Shown here: in pieces, positions 34,641 through 45,895 of the stretch
Layout: each line of letters starts with the position of its first letter
Numbering within the stretch: the stretch's first letter is position 1
Source: Antilocapra americana
Lineage: Eukaryota > Chordata > Mammalia > Artiodactyla > Antilocapridae
NCBI GenBank assembly: GCA_007570785.1
Contig: ML661885.1
Span: forward strand, 32,398,331 to 32,462,330
Direction of reading: 5' to 3'
DNA: 64,000 bases
Translations under genes and position numbers: made by a program
The notes under the pieces: generated by a model
Database searches by the model: none
What the model saw: only the letters and a program-made list of their open reading frames with translations
Told to the model about the DNA's origin: nothing

Positions 34641-34960
34641 TTTCATGACATACAGATTGGTAACTAAAAAACCACTTTGTGTATTTAGAAAGGCTCAATA
34701 AATAAGTAAACATATTGTAAAGAAAACCAAATTTTTCACTATTTGAGAAAGAAGTTTCAAATAAGGAAAGGAGGAAGGCTAGAATACTTTGAAATCTGAG
34801 GTATTGGTGTGAACCTATTGCTTTTGAATACATGTACTCAAATAGAGAAATAAATTTGTTACATGTATTAGTTTGTATATGCATGTATGCAGCTAAGCTC
34901 TGTTTGCTGAGGGTCTGAAACAAATGACAACCTGGTAATAATGATTATATGTAGCGTTCA

Positions 34961-35680
34961 AATCTTGGTTTCCATGTACCATTCTCCAATATAAAGAACC
35001 AGGGCTCCTGGAAGAAGTGCTTGATTCCGACTGGGATATGGAAAATGCAAGACTAACATGGAACATCTTATGGTTGCAGAAAGTAAAGAAATACTTGATC
35101 AAAGATGCAGGGAGGGTCATGTTGAAAACCACTGGAGCCAGTCTGAAAGAGCTCCCAAAGACCAAAGCTGGAACAATTTGAGTAACCAAAAATAACACTA
35201 GTATTAGACTATTTTTTAAAGAATAGAATAAAAATACATGAGTTCATGATTATATAAATACATTCTTGAATAAATAAATAAATGAAGGTGAGGGGACAGC
35301 TCTTCCTTCAGAAGAATTCCAAGTAATAAGTGTAGAAGAAACGAGAAAAATAGAAAATCATTATGAGAACACTGCAGCAATAATTGTTGTAGACAAGAAC
35401 CCTCACTCCGTGCTAAAATCTGTGCTCTGATATTTGAAGAGATATGAGATATTTGCTCCATCTCAAATTAACCCCGAGAGGATACTAATTATAAAAGAAA
35501 AAGCTTGAAGTACCCCAGTACCATGCTATTCTTGCCAAAAATGTACCACTTCAATTTAATCTTGAGAAAACACCAGAAAAATGTAAGGGATGTTGTACAA
35601 AATAACTGACCAGTGCTCTTCAAAGTATCAAGGTCATAATAAACAAGGAGAGACTACTAACAGCCACCAACTGTACAATC
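34961..35680 (+). mobile_element. Ancient L1-type 3' UTR-like repeat
   Basis: Phrases such as aaccagggctcctggaagaa, gagatatttgctcc, gatgttgtacaaaataactg and accagtgctcttcaaagtatc match an old mammalian interspersed repeat that I believe is an L1M 3' UTR. Strand follows that reading. Diverged. Confidence 0.45.
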
Positions 35681-35960
35681 TTACAGTCCTTTATCTTCCC
35701 AGAACTTCTTCAGGTTGTTGACATCTCTACAATCAATGCAGATTTTAACATATCTCTTTCAGTAATTGATAGATTAAAAAAAACTTAGCATTGCTTGATG
35801 AAGTATTTTTTTAATAGCTGCTTCAATATCTTTTTAAGATAATTTCAACATCTCTGTTATCTTGGCATTGGCATCAATGGATTGTCTTTTCTCTAAGTGG
35901 GGTGGGAAAGAGTAGAACTCACTGTTTTGCAGGTGGAATTGGCAAGTTTTGATGATTTTG
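35681..35960. other. No confident assignment
   Basis: AT-rich; the phrase ctgttatcttggcattggc is reminiscent of LINE sequence but insufficient for a call. Confidence 0.4.
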
Positions 35961-35964
35961 TTTG

Positions 35965-36650
35965 CATTTCATTACAAGTACATATGGAGCAAGGATGGAG
36001 AGGATGAGGAGTGAAGAGGCAGGGAGTCTCAACGAATTTTCAAGATCTTTGGCTTGGAAGACTGAGTACACATTGGCAGCATTTACTGAAACTGGATGTA
36101 AAAGGGAAGAAGAGAAGATGATGAATTTGTTTTACCCTACTTGGAGGTTGGGATGCTATGGGACAACCATCTCAAAATATCTGACAGGTAGTTGGGTATT
36201 TAAGCCTAAGCAGAAAAGGGCAGACATAGAAATACAACTTGTGGACTGTTTTTGCCTAGCTGGTGTTTAAAATGGTAAAATATGGTTTAGAATGGTTGAT
36301 CCAAGAAACTGCAATGAGACCAGAAATATTTCGAGTGGACAGAAAAGAGGGTTAATTGAGATTTAAAAGGAGGAAATCCAGACGGTGTGGCTGAAGTCCA
36401 CAGAGTAGAAGAGTTTCAAGGAAGGAAGGACTGCGCATGAGCACACGCGACAGAATAGCCCAGTAAGATAATGTCTGAAAGGGGCATTGGACAATTGTGG
36501 CACTCACTGGATTCCTTATCTTGGTGAAAGCAGAAAAAGATAAGTGGATTATGGAATGAAAACAATGCAAGCAAGTGGACTTAATAAGTGTATCCACTGT
36601 TTCTTCAATCTCGGTTTAAAAAGGAATGGAAGAATGAATGAGGCGTTTAG
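35965..36650 (-). mobile_element. L2 LINE fossil, ORF2 region
   Basis: Reads as reversed L2 ORF2: ggaggttgggatgctatggg, atctgacaggtagttgggta, then after a diverged part gagtttcaaggaaggaagg, agtaagataatgtctgaaag, tggacaattgtggcactcac. Frames are destroyed. Confidence 0.65.
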
Positions 36651-38750
36651 TGAAAAGCATATGGAAGAAAACCGTGTGATTCCTTGAGTCGTCAAAAATA
36701 CTTCTCTAAGCAATCATTGGTATTTGTTTTATCTCACAGGACTAGAGCTTCATCTTGGAAAGTGATAATGGGCTGCAAATATTTAGCAACTAAAACCCAA
36801 GTAATATAAAATCACAGATAGATCTTTGAGAAGCCCAAATCTCCAGAGCTGGTGCTTGAAAACAAAAATTCTCCATTAATATTGACCTGCTGTTGCCATG
36901 CAAAAGGAGCCAGAGGTAGCTAAGGCTTTGTAAATTAAAAGTAACCCCTTGAATCTTCTCTTGTACATCCTGCAGGACATGGGTACAAACTGCTTCGCTG
37001 TCTGAGCTCATTAATCAAAAGTGGACTGCTGCCCTCATCTCCCGCCACATCCCTGGTGGTCCTCACATGTTTGGAACACTAAATAGACCTACTACCAGGC
37101 TGAGGCTTCCTTTCTCCCACCGCCTGTTAAGAATAGCAACTGTACATGATGCTTGTCTTCCTGGTTTCTTTCTCCTGCTGTTCTCAGTGTTGTTTATAAT
37201 ATGCGTTCAATTAGTTTCCTCGACCCTTCTAGGAGGAAGCTGATTTTCTAAGGATGCTCTGATTATTAATCAGAATCTCAGCAGCACAACTCCAGATCTG
37301 CAAGAAACTATACTCCAACTCAAAATTCTTTCACGGCATAATTTTTTTATGGTTTTAGAGAAGTTACTGCATTATTGGATGACACTGCTCTGGAAAGTGA
37401 CAGATTCAGCCTGTGAAAGTCAAAAAGAAGAGTTCTACTTTCTGTCTCATTCTTTTTTTCTAGCAAAAATAGTTTATTTGCCTATTGACTTAGCATGGTA
37501 GTGTTGACCAAGTGTTCCAAATACTGATTATTGCCCCCAAACCAACAATTGTCTATAAAGGTGTTAGAAAGGAAAGAACCAAACATGAACACTCGGTTTT
37601 AGATGATAACACCATGAGAGATGCTGTCATTGGATAGGAAGGGGTAGACACGATGGTACTGTCTTCCTCTCCATCCATCAACAGCCTAAAAGGGAGCCAG
37701 GGTAGTAATTTACAAATTAAAAAAAAAAAAAAGAATGGACGAGAAAATGAAAAAATTTAGGTTATTTAATCTGTATAACAGAAATATAATGGGGAAAAGT
37801 GACTTTGTGAATAACTACCCAAGTAAAACTCATGTTAGACATAAGCTAAATGGTGATGACTCCAAAGAAAATCTGGGTAATCACTGAACTATTGTGCATT
37901 TAACATGTGGGGCAAATTCTGTTGTACTAGAAAATTATGCTGTACAGAGAAACAAATGTGGTGAAGAACCAGACCATTCATTAAAGGGTGCTACTTATTT
38001 CAAGATTTCATGATGTAGGTTGTATACAAACTTTGAGTGCATAGATGTAGCACCTAAAAAGTTCAGCATTTCCTAAACACCATAAAGCATTTGAATAAAT
38101 AGAATTGTGGGGGAAATAAATACTTGGGGTAAATAACCTTGGATAATTTAGAGGAGGTCTGTTATTTATTTTTACCCTAAAATTTAAAGCTTAGCAATTT
38201 ATTTCTTTTAATGTACTAATTGACAAGGGGAGTTGAAGTAAAGCATTACTCATTCTCTTTAGATGTTCTTTTCAAGCCCAAGTAACTACTATGGACAGAA
38301 TTATTCAGGATGGAAGTGATTATTTCTATTTCTTAAGAGAGAAAAGCTGTGTGAGAAAGGGGATGTTGGCATGTTGACTGCTTCTGAATTAAAGAAAATG
38401 TTTTGGAATTGACCAGTTAAGGAATCTTACTCTTCACTTACAATATTTGCAGAGATGGTTGAAGGAAAACACTGTCTCCTGATAGTGGGCTTTTGTAAAT
38501 TAAAAACAAGAAAAATACTGTGTGACTGGAGAAGACAAGGCACATGATGAAGAAAACTAGGTAACTTCCTTTCATAAACTACCAAGAAACTAGGAGCAAG
38601 ACTTGAAGACTTAGGCTTAACTAGAGTTATTGTTACATCAAACTATATTGAGAAATTAGTTTGACTTATTTTAGGAAGTCAATAATTGATCAATTGTTAG
38701 TGCGATACTCATAGGGATTTTGGAACTGTGCTGAGTCATATACAATACCT
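36651..38750. other. 2.1-kb repeat-poor block
   Basis: No interspersed repeat is recognised except an A-run at 37718-37731. The composition is mixed and no open frame exceeds about 75 codons. A stretch near 37190-37330 is free of low-complexity sequence. I cannot tell intron from intergenic DNA. Confidence 0.5.
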
Positions 38751-38754
38751 CATT

Positions 38755-39485
38755 TCATTTTGTAATTCAATATATACTTATTGTGTACCAATCAAACTGT
38801 AGACACTGTCCTGGTAGGTTAGGGTAGAGTAGCAGAAAGACAGGAAGCTTATATTTGAGTTGGAAAGACATACAAGAAAAGGTGAATGAATAAACAAAGT
38901 AGTTTTAGATATTACTAAATTATGGAGGCAATAGAGTCACATGATAAGAAGTAACTTGAGAGAGGAAGTTACTATGCATAGGATGCTTGGGGAACGTCTC
39001 TTGGTGTAGGTGACATTTGGACTAAGATCCAAAGGCAGCAAATGAGCCAGCTGGGTAGAGAGCCAAGAGGAAGAACATTCCAGGCAATTTCCCTGAATGA
39101 AGGAAGGTTCCTGTTCCAAAGATCCTCAATGTGGCATTTAGGATAGTTGGATGAGATGTGGTTGGAAAGGCAGAGGCCAGAATAGGCAGCATTTGATGGA
39201 TCTTTTATGGCAATAAGTCTGGATTTTATGCAAAATGCCATGGAAATCCTTTGAAGATCTGGTTTATGTTTTAAACTGTTGATTAGAGTTTCTGAGGAGA
39301 AGAACAGGTCACAGAGAAAAGTTAGGAGGCTATTTTAATAGCCCAGGTGAAAAATGGTGGTGGCTTTGGGCTAGGACAGTGGCAATGGAGAGGCAATGGA
39401 TACAGATTGAGGTGATTTTAGAGGCAGAAACATCAAGCTACCCCTTCCTTTCTTCTCCTATGCTTTCCATTCTTCATCTCCCACC
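38755..39485 (-). mobile_element. L2 LINE fossil (~730 bp)
   Basis: Reversed L2 from its 3' end into ORF2: tttattgtgtaccaatcaaac-type start, gtgacatttggactaagatcc, gaagaacattccaggcaatt, gttaggaggctattttaatagcc and gtggtggctttgggctagg. Confidence 0.75.
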
Positions 39486-39527
39486 ACTATGACCACTTGT
39501 ACTGATTTTTATCTTCAGAATGTTTTT

Positions 39528-39770
39528 TAAAGAGGCAGTAGAACATAGTGGGTGAGTGTGATGCTCTATTGTTTTTAAGCTATGAGAATGTGGGCAAGTT
39601 TCTTGACCTTTCTGTACTTCAGTAAAAAGGAAATGAAAACAATTAGTGTTGATCTCATGTCATTGAGAAGATTAAACAGGATGGCGTATGAAGAGCCCTT
39701 GGACAGCGCTGAGCAAATATGAGTGCTGAGTAATTTTTAGCTCTCATTATAATCATCATCATACAATGTT
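39528..39770 (+). mobile_element. MIR SINE
   Basis: gaggcagtagaacatagtgg, tgtgggcaagtttcttgacc, tttctgtacttcagtaaaaagg, gagaagattaaacaggatgg, ggacagcgctgagcaaatat: near full-length MIR on the plus strand. Confidence 0.85.
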
Positions 39771-40019
39771 CTATATAGAAGGCTTGTCTACTACCAGTCT
39801 TCAACAAATGTAATGCTGAAATATCTTGTGATGACATGGATGAATTTTCAAATTCAATCAGACTTCTTCTTATTTCAATATAATATGGAAGCCCCCAATT
39901 GTAGGACACAAATATGAGAAAAAATACTTCTTCCTTGGAATGGTAGGAAGTGCAGAGAAGAATGAGTATGTACACAGTTGGTAGATTTGATGGTGGAAAG
40001 TATTCACTTTGAAATAAAC

Positions 40020-40200
40020 TTTCAGCAAATATTTATTAGGTTGTTATTGTGGGCCAGGCATTTTGTTACATACTTCTCACCTAAACAATTGTGCTAAACA
40101 ACACAAAATCTCTGCTCTGTTGGACTCTCACTCTAGGGGAGCTGAGATGATGTTATTAACTAAGGCTGATGGGTTGGGGAGGAGATGGGAAGGGTTTAAA
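40020..40200 (-). mobile_element. L2 3'-end fragment
   Basis: tttcagcaaatatttattag, ttgtgggccaggcattttg, tctctgctctgttggactctc, actctaggggagctgag: the reversed L2 3' end. Confidence 0.65.
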
Positions 40201-40246
40201 TGGACAATTAGAAAGAAAAAAAAAAAGACCATTCTAGGGAAATCTG

Positions 40247-40612
40247 CTTTTGAATTGGGGTATTGAAGACTCTTGAGTCCCTTGGAATGCAAGGAGATCA
40301 AACCAGTCAGTCCTAAAGGAAATCAACTCTGAATATTCATTGGAAGGACTGATGCTGCAGCTGAAGCTCCAGTACTTTGGCCACCTGATATGAAGAGATG
40401 ACTCATTGGAAAAGACCCTGATGGTGGGAAATGTCAAGGGCAGGAGGAGAAGGGGGCAACAGAGGGTAAGATGGTTGGATGGCATCACCAACTCAATGGA
40501 CATGAGTTTAAACAAACTCCAGCAGACAGTGAAGGACAGGAAACCTGGCGTGCTGCAGTCCATGGGGTCTCAAAGAGTCAGACATGACTTAGCACCTCAA
40601 CAACAACAACAT
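40247..40612 (+). mobile_element. BovB 3' fragment with target duplication
   Basis: Starts cttttgaattggggtattg and ends gacatgacttagcacctc plus a (CAA)n tail. ggaaatctg flanks it at 40238-40246 and 40613-40621. The 5' end is at the ELWCW-coding region. Confidence 0.9.
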
Positions 40613-41505
40613 GGAAATCTGAAAAGTTCTGGTGCTCTGTTGTGAGTTTTAAATGAATTTAAAGTCTAGCTAATTTGGTCTGGCTGTGTGATTTCTCTAG
40701 CAGCATCCAGCCATCTAATGCAGGCATAGAAAGGTGGATAACTGAGTTCATACAGTGGTTAGTTGGCTTTGGGGCAGTGACTTACACATGATGGGTTATG
40801 AAATCTAAGTTGGGTTAAGCAGCAGTGACAAGGAGGAGTGAATAAGAAAAGGATGCTGGGTAGGGAAAAAAATGGTGAGATTTACAAATTCAGAGTCTAG
40901 ACATGGTAAATCAAGAATTTCAGTAGGAATTAGAGTGAGGTGGTTAGAGGATTAGGGGTTGTGGTCAAAAAGTCAAACATTCTTGAAGGTTTTGCAGGTG
41001 TTATGGTTACTGATGATACGGTACTGGGGGCAGCATAGAAGTATGATAAGATGGGAGCAAAGTTCATCTTGTAAGAAGGTCAGGAGACTTGGATCCAAGT
41101 TATCTGGGTCACCCAGAGGCTATGAAAACCACGGAGAGTGACAACAGGGGAAGAAACGGAAGGGAAGGAATAAACCAGAAGCTCAAACTCAAATATCTAA
41201 CAAGACCATGTAAATGAGTGAGGCAGGCCATGTAACACCTCTTCCCCAGCTCCAGCTGAATGCTGCCAGGCAGGAAAGTGGACTCAGTATTGCCAGAGTT
41301 CATGTTTTTTTTTTTTTTTCCAGGCAAATCTGAAATTTGGATTTATATTATGCAATTCTTCCTAATTTTAAATGTTGGCAACTAATTTAACTTTTAACAT
41401 AAACTGGGCAGTCCAGTTTTCAGGCCAGACTTGGCCCACAGACTTCCACTTTGCCACCACTAAGCTGAAGCCTTCCTTGGATTGGGGAGGGGGGGTGCCG
41501 GGGAA
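40613..41505. other. No recognised element; T-run at 41308
   Basis: Purine-rich unique-looking DNA (40640-41160) and a poly-T at 41307-41320. Nothing assignable; a weak transposon-like phrase (ggccagacttggcccacag) lies near 41422. Confidence 0.4.
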
Positions 41506-41510
41506 TGGAA

Positions 41511-41974
41511 TGGGACTCTAGGACATACATCTCTTAGGAGCAGCAGACAAGGCCACTTGGTGACCAGGACAGATCAAGACAAAAACGAGACCACTTTGTA
41601 ATTGGGTCTGAACACAGACAAAGCACAAGCATCGTCCAAGCAAAATGATCAATCATTCCCCTAGCCTAGCTGATACGAGCGACTGCTACCTCTTTATTAA
41701 TCACATATTTACCCTGGCTTCATTCCTCATGACTTACAGATATGATTTATTAAGATAGTCAATCATAGAATTACTTTAGCATCTAGATAGTATCCAATTT
41801 ATCAGAGCTCTGCTCACTTGGATATTCCTAACACATGCTCAAATAAACCTAACACAAGAACAGATTCTGCAGGTACTTCTTTAGGCTTCTTTATTGAGCT
41901 GCCCCATAGTGCCCCATGGTGTGTAAGCTTCATCTCTTAGAACAAATCAATAAACTCAGCCTTTTTCAACTACA
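41511..41974 (+). mobile_element. Probable solitary LTR (~464 bp)
   Basis: Opens with TG (tgggactctaggacatac) and closes with CA (tttttcaactaca). Candidate AATAAA signals lie in tcaaataaacctaac (about 41843) and atcaataaactcagcc (about 41950) near the 3' end. The internal phrasing (ggtcaatcat-type sequence, atttaccctggcttcattcc) reminds me of ruminant ERV LTRs. No clean target duplication (ggaa against ggta). Confidence 0.5.
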
Positions 41975-42253
41975 GGTATGTTCCTGGCGGTCTCTGGCCA
42001 GAGGGCATTGCCATGACCAAGCCTCTAACATTAGAAAACTTTTTCTCCCATTGTAACACTCAAATCCCCAATACTTCAATTACCATAGAAGCTATATACC
42101 AAAAATGCATTCATTAGCAAAAGAGATGGGAACAATATATTTTATCTTCAACATGGCCTTGGAGATATAACCTTAACTTCTGTATTTAATTTGTGTGGTG
42201 GTTTAAAATCTTGTGACACATAGCCCCAGTCCAGGAAAAATGCAGTTTCCAGT
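41975..42253. other. No recognised element
   Basis: Short unique-looking AT-rich interval. Confidence 0.45.
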
Positions 42254-42448
42254 GTGCTCAGTTGCTTCAGTCATGTCCAACACTTTGCGATCCTATGGAC
42301 TGTAGCCACCAGGCTCCTCTGTCTGTGGGAATCTCCAGGCAAGAATACTGGAGTGGGTTGCCATGCCCTCCTTCAGGGATCTTCCCGACCCAGGGATCAA
42401 ACCCTGGTGTCCTGCATTGCAGGCAGATTCTTTACCATTGGAACCAAT
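42254..42448 (-). mobile_element. Bov-tA SINE
   Basis: gtgctcagttgcttcagtc, ggactgtagccaccaggctc, agtgggttgccatgccctc, cttcccgacccagggatc, and the reversed tRNA part cctgcattgcaggcagattc. The head after tttaccattgg is degraded. Confidence 0.9.
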
Positions 42449-42496
42449 GGAGCCTCATTTCACTTGACTTCTTTGCACTAAAGATCTCAGTGGGAG

Positions 42497-42516
42497 TTCC
42501 TCCTCCTCCTCCTCAT
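42497..42516. repeat. Short (TCC)n microsatellite
   Basis: tcctcctcctcctcctcatc separates two same-strand Bov-tA copies and may derive from the 3' tail of the right copy. Confidence 0.7.
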
Positions 42517-42518
42517 CG

Positions 42519-42724
42519 CTGTGTGTACTCAGTCGTGTCTGATTCTCTGTGACCCTATGGACTGTAGCAAAGCAAGCTCCTCTGTCCATGACAGGTATTC
42601 CAGCAAGAATACTGGAGGGGGTGCCATTTCCTTCTCCAAGGACCCTTCCTGACCCAGGGATTGAACCCATGTTTCCTGCATTGGCAGGCAGATATTTTTT
42701 CCACTTGAGCCATCAGGGAAGCCA
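42519..42724 (-). mobile_element. Bov-tA SINE
   Basis: gtgtgtactcagtcgtgtctg, gactgtagcaaagcaagctc, ggtgccatttccttctcc, gacccagggattgaaccc, tRNA head gccatcagggaagcc at the right. It sits 70 bp from the copy at 42254 in the same orientation. Confidence 0.9.
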
Positions 42725-42974
42725 CCCTCCATTAACTGATCTGAATAATTTTTTGAAACTAAGAAAAATTCTAGGTGTCAATCAGGGTAAAAATAAAGGC
42801 AAAAGGTTCCAATATATATTGTGATGATTATTTCACAGTACAAGTATTGAATTATTATATATCTGAAACTATTACAATGTTGTATGCAAATTATATCTCA
42901 ATGAAAAAAGTTCTAAGACACAGTCAATTACAATTTGTCATCAATCAGCTCTATTGGATACTTATTCTTTCCAT

Positions 42975-43812
42975 CATTTAATAGTATTTTGGGGTATTTA
43001 TTACATGCATGGCATTTTTCTAGCTATTTGAGATATAGTGATGATGAGTAAAACAGAAAGCTTATAATCTCCTGAGGATGTGCCTGGGGAATGAGAAAAT
43101 AGATAAACATATGCACACTATATTTTTCAGATAACAGTAAGCACTATGAAAACTATAGGAGAAAATTAAAAGGCTAGAAATGATGGAGGGGAGCAGGAGG
43201 AGAACCATTCTTGATAGGATGATGAGGGAATTATTCTATAAGGAGGTGACATTTGAATAGATACCTGAGTGGTATGAATGAGATTAGGGTCCTGATATAC
43301 AAATGAATTTAGCATTTTTGTGGCTGGAGAGTGTTGATCGGCCAAGAAGTAGATGATGAGATGTGGTAGGTAATGAAGTCAGACAGGTACGTATGGGGCA
43401 GGGCACGGAGAGCTTTGATGTGCTGTGTGAAGGATCTGGACTTTATTACAGATGTGATGGAAAGATATTGAAGGAATTTAAGCAGGAGAATGATGCAATC
43501 TGACTTACATCTTAAGATCAGTGGTTGTTAATGGCACTGAAGAGGCAAGAGGGGAAGCAAGGTGATAAATTAGGAGGTTATAGAAATATCCCATGTTAGA
43601 TGGGCTGGTGGCTTGTACTGAGTAGAGGAACAGTGGAAGTAGTGAGGAATGGTCAGATTTAGGGAATATTTGAAGGGAGAATTGACTTGTCTTGCTGATA
43701 CATTCAAGGCTGATTCCTAGGTTTTAATCTCAGTAATAGTGAAGAGTGGTATTATTCATTGGAATGGGGGAACACTTAGGGAGGAGTCAGTTTTGTGGGA
43801 TGATCAAGATTT
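42975..43812 (-). mobile_element. L2 LINE fossil (~840 bp), longest L2 in window
   Basis: A continuous reversed L2: taagcactatgaaaactatag, ggaggtgacatttgaatag, ggcagggcacggagagctttg, tggactttattacagatgtg, taagcaggagaatgatgcaatc, aattaggaggttatag and gtggtattattcattggaatg. It covers the 3' UTR and part of ORF2, with no frame kept. It ends at the Bov-tA insertion. Confidence 0.85.
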
Positions 43813-43813
43813 A

Positions 43814-44102
43814 CCTTGGGAATCTGCCTGCAATGCAGGAGACACTGGTTCAATTCCTGGGTCAGGAAGACCTGCTGTAGAAGGGATAGGCTACCCACTC
43901 CAGTATTCTTGGGCTTCCCTGGTGGCTCAGCTGGTAAAGCATCCACCTGCAATGTGGGAGACCTGGGTTCAATCCCTGGTAGTTGTGAAGATCCCCAGGA
44001 GAAGGGAAAGGCTACCCACTCCAGTATTCTAGCGTGGAGAATTCCATGACTGTACAGTTCATGGGGTCTCAGAGTCGGACATGACTGAGTGACTTTCACT
44101 CA
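43814..44102 (+). mobile_element. Two Bov-tA SINE units, head to tail
   Basis: A partial unit (43814-43912, starting within the tRNA part: gggaatctgcctgcaatgc, stopping at ccagtattcttg) runs directly into a complete unit (43913-44102: ggcttccctggtggctcag to catgactgagtgactttc). The break falls at the conserved ccactccagtattctt block, so an insertion of one into the other or a template switch is likely. Confidence 0.88.
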
Positions 44103-45190
44103 CTTTGCTATGCTTATAGGATGTTACAGGGCCATAATGGGACACACAAGGGGTTGGAACACAAAGAGAGATATTTGTCTGCTTTAGTATGTAGAGTCCT
44201 ATAAGTAACTCTAAGAAAGTTAGTTAATACCATTCACAAAGACAAGCTTATTCATCAGGAGACAGCCCAAGTTCCACCCAAGAAGTCTCCTCTACATTTT
44301 TAAGGATAAGGGCTTATTATAACAGATTTTATTTTATAATATCTGGACCTTTCCTCCTTTCACCACGACCTTCTTATTGTACCTCATTCATATGAATTCT
44401 GGGCATATTTGAAACTTCTCTCTCTAGACTTGAGTATTTCATAAGATTTGGTCAGCAATGATCCTTTTCAACTGAGCGACTGAACTGATCCTTTTCTGCC
44501 CCTGTTTCCTACAGACATCGTCTTCTGGTGTCCTGTCTCCATCGGGAGGTTACTTATGTTCTTTGGGAATGAAAGGTACACACCATGACAGTGATATTCT
44601 GAAGCAGTATTCTAACAAACGAGACGCTTTTCAAAGATCCATGGGTTCAGAAGTGGCATGATATGTCAGAAAAATTGAAGCAGAACACAGGAGAAGCAGT
44701 GTATGTAGAGGTAAAGAAAGGCTGTTTAGGGAACTTCAGGAGTTGGAGCCTAGGAGTCACAAGGTTAAGTAGTAGGTCATTTGACTATGAGGGAAAAGTA
44801 CCTAAATTAAAGTACCAGATCTGGAGCTTAGAAATGGGAGACCCCTCCTTTTCAAAATACCCAGCTCATGGAGAAAGAAAGAAAATTTGGGCTTGGAAGC
44901 AGAGAGAACCAATTATAAAGTATGATTACACCAAAAGGGAACCCAAAGGCAGGGCTTTTTGAATGGAAAGAAGTGAAACAGAAAGTACATACGAGTAAGT
45001 TTGTGTTTAAGCTGGCTGAGTCATGAAAGGCCTATAGCAAATCTAACTGCTGACATTTATATCTCAGAGAATGCTGTCCTTTCCTTTAAGGTTTAGAAAG
45101 ATTAGCTCAAATACCCACTAAAGGACATACGGAAAGTTTCACCACTCCCTGTACATTTCCGCAGTTTCTCAGGACACTTACATTTCAAGT
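44103..45190. other. Mostly unique; carries the 17-bp micro-insertion
   Basis: Other than the micro-insertion, no repeat is recognised. A pyrimidine tract ending in cctacag (44514) followed 61 bases later by gaaag|gtacac resembles a short exon, but nothing else supports one. The 99-codon frame at 44663-44962 has no recognised domain. Confidence 0.45.
44460..44496 (+). mobile_element. 17-bp BovB/Bov-tA tail micro-insertion with 10-bp target duplication
   Basis: gatccttttc occurs at 44460-44469 and again at 44487-44496. Between the copies are the 17 bases aactgagcgactgaact, the extreme 3' tail shared by BovB and Bov-tA elements. Removing the insert and one copy gives a continuous pyrimidine tract. 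This looks like target-primed reverse transcription that stopped almost at once. Confidence 0.7.
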
Positions 45191-45194
45191 ACTT

Positions 45195-45895
45195 AAGGGC
45201 TGCCATATTGGACAATGCACATTCTAAATATAGAACTACCATATAACTCAGCAATCCCATATGGCATATACCCAGAGAAACCCGTAATTCCAAAAGACTC
45301 ATGCACCCCAATGATCACTGCAGCACTATTTACAATAGCCAAGAAATGGAAACAAACTACATGTCCATCCACAAAGGAATGGATAAAGAAGATGTGGTAC
45401 ATAAATACAAAGGAATACCACACAGCCATAAAAAGGAACGAAACTGGGTCATTTGCAAAGATGTGGGTGGATCTGGAGGGTATCTACAGAGCAAAGTAAG
45501 TTGGAAAAACAAACATTGCATATTAACACATGTATATGGAATCTGAAAAAATTCAGACCGACAATCTTATTTATTAGGCAGAGATAGAGACACAGATGTA
45601 GAGAATAAAGGTATGGATACCAAGGGGGAAGGGGAGGGTATGGGATGAACTGGCAGATTCGGATTGACATGTATATACCATTGATACTATGTGTAAAATA
45701 GATAACTAAGGAGAACCTACTGCTGTATAGTTTAGGGGACTCTATTCAATGCTCTGTGGTGACCTCAAAGCAAAGGAAATCCCAAAACAAGGGGATATAT
45801 ACAAACAACTGACTCACTTTGCTGTAGAGTAGAAGCTAGAACAACATTGTAAAGCAACTATATGCCAATAAATTTTTTTAAAGTATTAAAAAAAA
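45195..45895 (+). mobile_element. Artiodactyl L1 3' end
   Basis: agaactaccatataactcagc, tatacccagagaaacccg, gcagcactatttacaatagcc, then 3' UTR with aagttagttggaaaaac-type sequence, ctactgctgtatagtttagg, gtaaagcaactatatgcc and an A-rich end. Frames at 45215 and 45301 are the broken ORF2 C-terminus. Confidence 0.85.

Noticed and set aside
42254..42724. Tandem duplication of one Bov-tA
   Set aside because: The two copies differ in substitutions and degraded ends and are separated by unique DNA plus a TCC run, so two insertions are more likely.
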